NCBI GenBank assembly: GCA_016190925.1
Contig: JACPPQ010000096.1
Location: 1 to 42,260 of the forward strand
Length of the DNA: 42,260 nt
Reading direction: 5' to 3'
Origin: Chloroflexota bacterium
Lineage (GTDB): Bacteria > Chloroflexota > Dehalococcoidia > Dehalococcoidales > JACPPQ01
The notes under the pieces were generated by a model that saw only the letters and a program-made list of their open reading frames with translations, was not told the DNA's origin and ran no database searches. The number at the start of each line of letters is the position of its first letter. The first letter of the stretch is position 1. Shown here piece by piece: positions 26,862-34,696 of this stretch. The translations under genes and the position numbers were made by a program.

Positions 26862-27968
26862 TTACTTAGCGGCGGCGGCCTTATCGTATACCTGCTGGGC
26901 GGGAAGACCTTTGGCTGCGAGGTCAGATACCCATTTATCAATCAGAGGCTTGATGGCAGTTTTCCATTCTTGCGGATTGGTAGGGTTATTGAATACCACA
27001 CCAGCGGTCTTGTACGCCGTAGCAACCTCTTCATCGCTGGCGTCATACCCCTTCCCGTTGTTTACCATTGCTTTGGCTGCTTCGTCCATGATGATGTCCT
27101 GGACATCCTTGGGGAAAGAGTTCCAGGTCTTCAGATTGGCGACCAGCGGTTGACTGGTCTGGCCCAGGTTGATTAATAGAACGTACTTGGTGACTTCCTG
27201 GAGGTTGTAAACCTTGGATGTTGCGATAGTGAGCTGAGTCCCGTCTACCAGGCCCGATACTAAACCGTTATAGAGGTCGGTAGCGGCCAGTGTCACCGGC
27301 ACTCCTCCCATGGCCTTCCAGTACTCTGCGGCGGGGCCGCCCGGCTGCCTTATTTTCAGACCTTTCAGGTCAGTCAAACTCAAGACCTGTTTCTTGGTAA
27401 AGAGCTGGTTCGGGCTGGTAGAGCTTATGCCAAGCAGTTTGGTATCATTATATTCCTTGTCGAGCAAGCCCGATTGTGCCAGGCGCATTCCCCCTGTCGA
27501 GGCCAGTTCGCCGGAAGCAAATAGACCGGGAAGCTGGAGAGTTTCGGTCAACGGCAATCTTCCGGTAATGTCAGAGGTAACATAGAGACCAAGGTCATTC
27601 ACTCCGTTTGCGGTAGACTGGTAAATTTCTTTCCTGGGTCCCAACTGGTCCGCATAGAAGAACTGCATGGTGACTCTTCCGTTAGTCCTCTTGTTGACCG
27701 CTTCGGCAAAAGGAAGCATGGCGTAGACCGCAGTCTGGTGCTTGGCGTTGGCCATATAGGTATTGACCCTCAGATTCCAGGTTTGCCCGGCAGGCGCCGG
27801 CGCGGGCGTAGTTGGTTTTGGCGCTGGAGCCGTGGTTGCCGGTGCGGTTGGCTTTGGCGCAGGCGCCGGAGCAGGCGCAGGTGCAGGTGCTGGTGCTGGA
27901 GCAGGCGCCTGTTGACAACCTACGACCAGCGCGGTTGCGACCAGCAACAATACTGCTCCAAGATACAT
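26862..27968 (-). CDS. TRAP transporter substrate-binding lipoprotein (DctP-like)
   Basis: Lipobox VVGC, (PA)n linker, YQSTANGVNDLGLYV, LKGLKIRQPGGPAAEYWKAMGGVPVTL. Confidence 0.88.
   Translation of the reverse strand: MYLGAVLLLVATALVVGCQQAPAPAPAPAPAPAPAPAPKPTAPATTAPAPKPTTPAPAPAGQTWNLRVNTYMANAKHQTAVYAMLPFAEAVNKRTNGRVTMQFFYADQLGPRKEIYQSTANGVNDLGLYVTSDITGRLPLTETLQLPGLFASGELASTGGMRLAQSGLLDKEYNDTKLLGISSTSPNQLFTKKQVLSLTDLKGLKIRQPGGPAAEYWKAMGGVPVTLAATDLYNGLVSGLVDGTQLTIATSKVYNLQEVTKYVLLINLGQTSQPLVANLKTWNSFPKDVQDIIMDEAAKAMVNNGKGYDASDEEVATAYKTAGVVFNNPTNPQEWKTAIKPLIDKWVSDLAAKGLPAQQVYDKAAAAK
27790..27915. repeat. Low-complexity Pro-Ala coding repeat in dctP-like gene
   Basis: APAPAPAPAPAPAPAPKPTAPATTAPAPKPTTPAPAPAG. 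Confidence 0.85.
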
Positions 27969-28268
27969 CCGTTTCTTCGCTATTCCGCTTTTCTTCTCAC
28001 TCCCCCTCTACTAAGATTATTGAAGCATGCTAACATACCAAATTTGAGTTGTCAAGGATACGCTACGTTCAATTTTTACTCTTTGATTTCCATTTATCAA
28101 TTGAAATTTCTTTGACCAGCGTCCCCGCGATGGATTGACTGTCACCAGGAGCGGGAGTAGGATATTAACAGATTGCATCGCAAAGCGAGCGAAGGTTGAT
28201 ACTGAATTCAACCGGTCTCGCCGATGCATGTGAGCTTGCTTAACACACGATACGGGAGGAGTATGTTC

Positions 28269-28760
28269 ATGGCAAATAACGGCGACCTGGAACAGGAACT
28301 CAAGATAATCAAGCAGAGACTTCAGGTGCTGGAAGACAAAGAGGCCATCCGCGAGCTCCTGGCGCGGTACTGTTTTCGCGCCGATATGCACCGCACCGAT
28401 GCTTTTCTCGATTTGTGGACCGAGGATAGCACCTTCGACGTGGTCTCGGAGTGGGGAGGCCCGCGCAAGGGCAAGGAGCAGATAAGGCACCTTCTGGATG
28501 CGCAACCACAGCAGGTTGCCATAAACAACCAGTGCCAGCATTTGCTGCTGGACCTGCTGATAGACGTTGACGGTGATACCGCGACAGCCACCGGTTACTG
28601 CGTACTTAACGTGCGGTGGCAGGGCGGCTTTGGCATGTTCCGGTGTTCGGTACGAACTTTTCGGTTTCGAAGGGAAAATGGGCGGTGGCTGGTACATGAG
28701 ACAGTGAGCCGCCTGATTGGCGACCCGGAGTGCGAGAAGCTCATTGCGCCGGATGTGTAG
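28269..28760 (+). CDS. NTF2-like / SnoaL-like nuclear transport factor 2 family protein
   Basis: DKEAIRELLARYCFRADMHRTDAFLDLWTEDSTFDV, NQCQHLLLDLLIDVDGDTATATGYC. Confidence 0.82.
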   Translation: MANNGDLEQELKIIKQRLQVLEDKEAIRELLARYCFRADMHRTDAFLDLWTEDSTFDVVSEWGGPRKGKEQIRHLLDAQPQQVAINNQCQHLLLDLLIDVDGDTATATGYCVLNVRWQGGFGMFRCSVRTFRFRRENGRWLVHETVSRLIGDPECEKLIAPDV

Positions 28761-28851
28761 TCGGCTTTAAGGAACAGGCAAGAATTCCTTGTGGTCTTTG
28801 CCACAGGGGATGAATTGACCCTGTTATAAGGGCAGGGCTTTCCCCCTGTCC

Positions 28852-28877
28852 AGTGGCGACCACAGGGGGTCGCCACT
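28852..28877. repeat. Palindromic REP-like hairpin
   Basis: AGTGGCGACC acaggg GGTCGCCACT perfect 10-bp arms. Confidence 0.75.
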
Positions 28878-28966
28878 ACAATTGATAAAGACGCTGTGCG
28901 CTTGGCACAGGGTAATTCGCGCTGGCAATGGCAGGCAAAAAGTCCTCAGCGCGTGCTCTGCGGAGG

Positions 28967-29302
28967 CTACCGTTCAAAGGTTTTCACTACCTCGAACTGT
29001 GCCCGCCAAAGCTGCTCAACTTGGAAGTCAGACCACACTTTGGTCGCTTTTTGCTTCGCCTCGGTCCTTTCCGGGCTTTTTTCGTATTCTTCGAAATCCT
29101 TACGGCCGCCGAACTCCCACAGAAGCAGATAGGTCGGCTGCTTCTCGTCCGGCCTGAGCAATTTCAATACCGTGCATCCCTTCAGCTTCTTGAACCTCAT
29201 CAGGCCAGGAACATCGCTCTCGGTAAGCCACTTGAAGACATCGGCTTCCTGGTCTGCCGGGCACTTTATGCCGACGACATTAAGGATGGTGTTGGTTTCC
29301 AT
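28967..29302 (-). CDS. Hypothetical protein, possibly ferredoxin-like alpha+beta (dimeric barrel) fold
   Basis: 111-aa ORF with SD (AGGAGGAAGG) before ATG; codon-consistent. Confidence 0.65.
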   Translation of the reverse strand: METNTILNVVGIKCPADQEADVFKWLTESDVPGLMRFKKLKGCTVLKLLRPDEKQPTYLLLWEFGGRKDFEEYEKSPERTEAKQKATKVWSDFQVEQLWRAQFEVVKTFER

Positions 29303-29323
29303 CTTTCCTTCCTCCTAACAGTT

Positions 29324-31390
29324 TCACAGATTGCAGGCAGTTACGTAACCTTCGGAGATAGCCTTGATAATCCTGCGAAACGATTTGGCATCGCCGATGG
29401 TATAGACTTCCCTGACTTTGCCTCTCAGTTCGCTGGCGAGGTTGGAGTCCGAGGGAGCAAGCTCAAGCGCAACAATAATATTGTCGGCTTCACATAAGCT
29501 CTTATTCCCGTCCCTGTCAACGACAGCTACGCCTTTCTCAGTGATTTCGTCTATCTTCACAGAGGTCAGAACCTTAACATTCCCTTTTTCAATCTCGTTC
29601 TTCAGTCCCACCATGGTATGGGCTTCCATGTCTTTGCCAAGCTTATCGGACTCTTCCAGGATAGTGACCTTCTTCCCTTTGTGGGCCAAAAACAGCGCCA
29701 GCGAACAGCCCGGAAACTGCCCGCCGATGATAGCCACCCTTTTCTTAACCAGGAGGTTTGATTTCAGCAGGCGGCTGACTGTCGGCGCCGTAACCAGGCG
29801 ATTAGCTAAGCGCGAAACCATTGAAAGGAGAAAGCCTTTGTGAACCGGAATACCGTTCATGACGGCCAGCAAGTCCCTGGCGCCGAGCACGTTGTTTCGA
29901 TTGATGCCGGGCACTGCGGGAGTCACGAATGTACCACCGCCAGCCAGTATGACTACATCCGGCTTTAACTCTTCAACAATGGCCGGGGTTACCTCGCATT
30001 TCAGCCTGACTTCCACCGGCAGGTTTTCAACCTGGCTGATTAGCCACCGGGCGAAAGACGTAACCTGCTCGTTAGCCACACCCGCCAGTAACATCAGTCC
30101 CCCCAACTGCCGCCGTCTCTCGCACAAGAGCACTTCATGGCCTCTCATTGCGGCCACGCGGGCGGCTTCCATTCCAGCCGGACCTCCTCCCATTATCAGC
30201 ACCTTTTTCTTTACCGATGGTGGCTTGAGAAATTCAAGCTCGCCTTCCAATCCGGCTACGGCATTCACCGCGCACCTGACCGGTTCGGGGGGTTCCTTGT
30301 GCAGAGTGTGACGGCACTCGTTACAGGCTAAACATGGTCGAATTTCTTCAGTCCGTCCGCCGGGCATCTTCTGAGGCCAGTCAGGGTCGGCAATCAGGCC
30401 CCTGCCCAGGCAGATGAAATCGGCTTTACCTTCTCGCAGCACTTTTTCAGCCAAGCGGGGGGCGTCCAATCGGCCTCCGACATAGACCGGGATGCCCGCT
30501 GCTTCCTTTATCGCCACAGCGAAGGGTATGAAAACGCCCCTGGGATAAAAATACGGTGGCACAGCCGCCATTTTCACCCCGTACACGCCGGATGATATGC
30601 CGATACCGTCCACCCCTGCCGCTTCCAGTTTCTTAGCCAGGGCTTGGGACTGTTTTACATCCCAGCCGCCGGGGAGGAAGTCCCGGATTGAATATTTGAC
30701 TGTCAACGCAAAATCAGGGCCAACCGCCTTCCTGACAGCACCCACGATTTCCAGGAGGAAGCGACACCGGTTGTCCAGGCTGCCGCCGTATTCATCCGTT
30801 CTCCTGTTAAAGTATGGAGACAGGAATTCAGTGAGAAGGTATCCGCCGTGCGCATGGATTTCTATCATGTCGAAACCGGCATGTTTGACGTTCTGAGCGG
30901 CGCTGGCACACAACTGTACGATTTTTCTTATCTCTTCTACCGATAGCACCCGCGGTTGAATGGGATGCTTTTCTTTTCCCACGGCAGGGACACCGGATGG
31001 AGATACGGGCTGCGGGTGCGAACCGGGAAGCCAGGGTTCTCCATCGACGGCCTGGGCACCGAATCCCGGCGAGAGCTGCAATGCTGCCCTGGCCCCGTTC
31101 GTGTGAATCGCCTCGGCAAGACGCTCAAATCCTGGTATAAAAGAGGTATCATCGATTCGTAGCTGGCGGGCATGCACCCTCATAGGGTCTACCGCGGTTG
31201 CGGCACAGGCTCCCTCGACAATGAGCAGCGCTGCTCCTCCCTTTGCCCGCCTGGCATGCCAATTTATCAGGGTATCGGTGACTTCTCCTGATTCCGAGCA
31301 GAACATGGTTCCCATCGGGGGGAGGACGATTCTGTTTTTCAATTCCATTGTCCCGATTCTGCCCGGACTGAGCAGCTTCTCGAATTTCAT
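29324..31390 (-). CDS. Old-yellow-enzyme / 2,4-dienoyl-CoA reductase-like NADH:flavin oxidoreductase
   Basis: FEKLLSPGRIGTMELKNRIVLPPMGT, IEIHAHGGYLLTEFLSPYFNRRTDEYGGSL, CLACNECRHTLHKEPPEPVRCAVN, VLIMGGGPAGMEAA. Confidence 0.92.
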   Translation of the reverse strand: MKFEKLLSPGRIGTMELKNRIVLPPMGTMFCSESGEVTDTLINWHARRAKGGAALLIVEGACAATAVDPMRVHARQLRIDDTSFIPGFERLAEAIHTNGARAALQLSPGFGAQAVDGEPWLPGSHPQPVSPSGVPAVGKEKHPIQPRVLSVEEIRKIVQLCASAAQNVKHAGFDMIEIHAHGGYLLTEFLSPYFNRRTDEYGGSLDNRCRFLLEIVGAVRKAVGPDFALTVKYSIRDFLPGGWDVKQSQALAKKLEAAGVDGIGISSGVYGVKMAAVPPYFYPRGVFIPFAVAIKEAAGIPVYVGGRLDAPRLAEKVLREGKADFICLGRGLIADPDWPQKMPGGRTEEIRPCLACNECRHTLHKEPPEPVRCAVNAVAGLEGELEFLKPPSVKKKVLIMGGGPAGMEAARVAAMRGHEVLLCERRRQLGGLMLLAGVANEQVTSFARWLISQVENLPVEVRLKCEVTPAIVEELKPDVVILAGGGTFVTPAVPGINRNNVLGARDLLAVMNGIPVHKGFLLSMVSRLANRLVTAPTVSRLLKSNLLVKKRVAIIGGQFPGCSLALFLAHKGKKVTILEESDKLGKDMEAHTMVGLKNEIEKGNVKVLTSVKIDEITEKGVAVVDRDGNKSLCEADNIIVALELAPSDSNLASELRGKVREVYTIGDAKSFRRIIKAISEGYVTACNL

Positions 31391-31504
31391 TTTCTTCTCC
31401 GTAGCACACGATGGCGATTGAATCATACAAGAGGGAGAGCCTGATGTCAAAGGGAGGTTGACAAGGTCCTCCCGGCAAAAGGGAATATACTATCAGTTTC
31501 CAGG

Positions 31505-31558
31505 GGAAACAATTCAAGGCTAGATGAGCGTGGGAATCGTTTTTAGAGTTATGTAAAG
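31505..31558 (+). repeat. Dispersed hairpin repeat family, copy B
   Basis: GGAAACAATTCAAGGCTAGATGAG...GGGAATCGTTTTTAGAGTTATGTAAAG. Confidence 0.75.
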
Positions 31559-31852
31559 TACAGAGTTACGGATTGCTTCGTCGTCCGACTGAGGCGGACT
31601 CCTCGCAACGACATTTCTAAACAACCTTTGTTGATTTTCTGAAATAAGCCCTGCATCTTTGTCCGCAAGCATCCTGTAAAAACTCAAAAAGCAAAAATGC
31701 AGCTTAAAACTTAAAAGGTTTCTCAGAAGTTGGAGCCAGAAATAATCTTTATTTAACAAGGTTCTTAATAAGAGCTTAACAATTGGGGGGGGTATAATAG
31801 CGATAGTCGTGGCTGACAGAGAGCAACCAGAAGCGGGGGAGGTTGTGCTATA

Positions 31853-31883
31853 GTTACCCTAAAAGGACACAAAGGAGGGTAAC
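31853..31883 (+). promoter_or_regulatory. SD-sequestering hairpin before lipoprotein start codon
   Basis: GTTACCCT aaaaggacacaaagg AGGGTAAC, ATG at 31885. Confidence 0.6.
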
Positions 31884-31884
31884 A

Positions 31885-32546
31885 ATGGACCCCAGAATTA
31901 AACGGCTGTTTGTTTATCAGTTCTTCTTCTCATTATAGCTTCAATGTTGCTGGCGGGGTGCGTGACGCCGCAGGTAATTCCCTTTACAACAACGCCCGCC
32001 CTTGCGCCTACTTCACCTGTTGCACTTACTCCAACGGCTACGATTACTCAGTCACCTGCGCCCACTCCCACGACCATACCAATACTTCCAAGCCCAAGGT
32101 TTCCCCCGCGGCCAGAAGAAGATATTTTAAGAGAGATGGTTATTAATTCAGACCTGATTGTTGCGGGCACCATCACTGACCTCAGGTATGAAGTGATAAC
32201 AGTTGAACAGGGAGCCGCAGCAGGAAAACAAGCATACACTATATTTACGCTCTCTGTTGACACAGTAATAAAGGGAGACCCTGCTACCAAAAGCGTCCTT
32301 ATACGGGTAAGTGGTGGAAAGATTGACGAAAAGATAACTGAAGGGCCATTGGACTATTACTTCACTGTGTCCGACCGAGTTCTCACCTGCCTTCAGCGGG
32401 GCAATGATGGCATATACACTATACCGGCGTACGGTGTACTTTGGCGTAAAGGCAGCATCATAAATACCGCATTAGATATTCAATATGTTATTAGCCGAAT
32501 CATTCAGGTCATGAGAGATAATAATATCCCGGTCTCACTTCCGTAA
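31885..32546 (+). pseudogene. Putative lipoprotein with PT-rich linker; signal-peptide region frameshifted (or sequence error)
   Basis: MDPRIKRLF in frame from a strong SD, then a 1-nt shift near 31906-31914 gives LSVLLLIIASMLLAGC; ORF track starts internally at 31944. Confidence 0.65.
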
Positions 32547-32668
32547 TACAGAGTGGCCTCTTTCGATTTGTGAGTTGTGACATTAGGGGTAACTGAATCC
32601 CAGACTGTCAAAATAGGCGAATAGAGGAGGCGTAAAATGAATCGCTGAACGTCGCCGGGGAAAACGGT

Positions 32669-33169
32669 CTAGAGAAAACGCAAAAGAGGCATAAGAATCG
32701 TGGCAATGAGAACAGCCACGGAGCCTACGCGCTCGACGGTTGAAATGCGACGAGCGAGACGCCCCATTTCTTCACTCTCCGCAGCGGCAGGTTGGCGTCC
32801 TTCAATACTCCGCCCCAACGTGTCCATACGTGCACCGGATGGTAACAAGATTCCGAACCCGGCAATAAGGTAAATCACAACTGCAATGAAGGCGATAAAT
32901 ATAGCCCAGCCCCTGCCCGTGCTGAAAAGCGCACTGATGGACAACCCGGTGCGCAATGCCATGGCTATCCCGGTACCCAGAACAATGAGTGAGAGCACTG
33001 ACATGATTGGACTGGTGACGCGCATTAATCCTCTGACAGCAGGGCGTTCAATGGCAGGCCCCAATGACTTCAGCACCGGCAATAGAACGAAGCTGGCATA
33101 GAGGACCGTCCCTGCCCAGAATATCCCAAACACCACGTGTATGATTCGCAATATCGCATCCATAGCCAA
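32669..33169 (-). CDS. Four-TM integral membrane protein (DUF2269/CopD-like)
   Basis: ILRIIHVVFGIFWAGTVLYASFVLLP plus further hydrophobic segments. Confidence 0.7.
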   Translation of the reverse strand: MAMDAILRIIHVVFGIFWAGTVLYASFVLLPVLKSLGPAIERPAVRGLMRVTSPIMSVLSLIVLGTGIAMALRTGLSISALFSTGRGWAIFIAFIAVVIYLIAGFGILLPSGARMDTLGRSIEGRQPAAAESEEMGRLARRISTVERVGSVAVLIATILMPLLRFL

Positions 33170-33264
33170 CCTCCTCTTTGAGTTGAACCTATTATGTCCG
33201 GTAGTACCAATAGAATCAATCCCAGAAATATGGGGGAGAAAATGAAAAAGATGTATAATGTGGT

Positions 33265-34365
33265 ATGACGATTAGCCGGGAAGCTGGACAATTGGTGCGT
33301 GAACTGTCGCTTCTTGCGGCAGAACCTACAGACGCAAACGTTTTTCGTTGCCAGGCAAACGACCTGGTCAAGAAGGCGGTCGGATGGGACTTTGCGGTAT
33401 GGTCTACGGTAGACCCACCGACGATGCTATTTACGAACTGTATGGTGTTTGATGTTCAACCGGACCCACGCGTCGAATCGCTGTTGTTCGAGCTGGAATT
33501 TGGCGGAGAGGATGTGAACCTGTTTACAGACCTGGCACAGGCGAATCAGCCCGCCCATTCGCTCAATCTTGCCACTGAGGGACACCCTTCGCGCAGCCGG
33601 CGTTTCCGCGTGTTATTGCAACACACGGGCTGTCGAGACGAGTTACGCGCCGTTTTTAAAACAGCCGGCATGACTTGGGGAGCGTTGACAGCATACCGCA
33701 CACCAAGCTCAAAGACATTTTCGGAAGCAGATTCCGTGCTGGTTTCTCAGGTTGGCCAAGTCGTTGCTGAAGGGCTCCGCCATTGCCTCCTGCGGACGGC
33801 GGTTGAAGCGCCATACCGGCTGGATGACGGGCCCGGTCTGGTGCTGTTCTCCAAAGAGGGGCGGATACTCGAGGTTTCTCCTATGGGAGAGCGATGGTTA
33901 TCGCTGATAAACGACCCAGCAGGACGGTCAACTGCCGTACGTTCGGTAGCCGCGAGGACAAGAACAGGCGGGGCTGTTGTGACCATACCAGTCCGAGCAC
34001 AAACGGGACAATGGCTTCTTCTGCACGGTTCACGCACCAGTAGCGGAGCGGTAGCCGTCATAATCGAAGAAGCCCGTGCGATTCACTGCACAGAGGTGAT
34101 ATCCCGCGTGTACGGTCTGACGCCACGCGAACGCACTGTTACCGAGTGCATTCTGCAAGGATGGCCCACTAAAGAAATAGCCGAGAGACTCAAGATATCG
34201 GCGTACACGGTTCAAGACCACCTGAAGTCGATATTTGAGAAGACTGGCGTTCGAAGCCGCGGAGAGCTGTCCAGCGTAATCTTCAAGGGGCTTTACGTGG
34301 AGAGGCGCCGTGCAGGCAGCACACCCAGCCCATATGGTTGGTATTTGAATGACGAGCGTTCGTAA
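33265..34365 (+). CDS. LuxR-family transcriptional regulator (no receiver domain)
   Basis: C-terminal LTPRERTVTECILQGWPTKEIAERLKISAYTVQDHLKSIFEKTGVRSRGEL HTH. Confidence 0.9.
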   Translation: MTISREAGQLVRELSLLAAEPTDANVFRCQANDLVKKAVGWDFAVWSTVDPPTMLFTNCMVFDVQPDPRVESLLFELEFGGEDVNLFTDLAQANQPAHSLNLATEGHPSRSRRFRVLLQHTGCRDELRAVFKTAGMTWGALTAYRTPSSKTFSEADSVLVSQVGQVVAEGLRHCLLRTAVEAPYRLDDGPGLVLFSKEGRILEVSPMGERWLSLINDPAGRSTAVRSVAARTRTGGAVVTIPVRAQTGQWLLLHGSRTSSGAVAVIIEEARAIHCTEVISRVYGLTPRERTVTECILQGWPTKEIAERLKISAYTVQDHLKSIFEKTGVRSRGELSSVIFKGLYVERRRAGSTPSPYGWYLNDERS

Positions 34366-34696
34366 GAACTGCAAAATGGCGACCGTTTGCAGAATGCTCC
34401 CGCGGGAGGCGGATGCGGTTATGGACGGCAGCTCGGTGATTGGGACTACCACTGATGCCCAGGTGCAGATTCAATCCTGATAGGCTTACCTCGTAAGAGC
34501 TAAAAGAGGGGCTGGGTTCTCCGCCTGAGGCGGACCCGGATCCCTTTTGTTTGTTGAAGCCCCCCTTTTCACGTCCTTTTCATTTTTCACAACTTTTTCA
34601 TTTTTACCTCCCCTGTTTTCACGTGTTTTTCATCCCCCTTATGTTAAGCTCTAATGAGAGACTGCGTAAAGCATATCTGGCTAGGGAAAATCGACC

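Noticed and set aside
28017-28697. 226-aa minus-strand ORF opposite the NTF2-like gene
   Set aside because: Antisense to a gene with clear family motifs and SD
32626-32650. Strong SD (GAGGAGGCGTAAA) followed by ATGAATCGCTGA, considered as another Sec TGA
   Set aside because: Read-through frame ends at TAG after a few codons, with no family similarity; at most a gene relic
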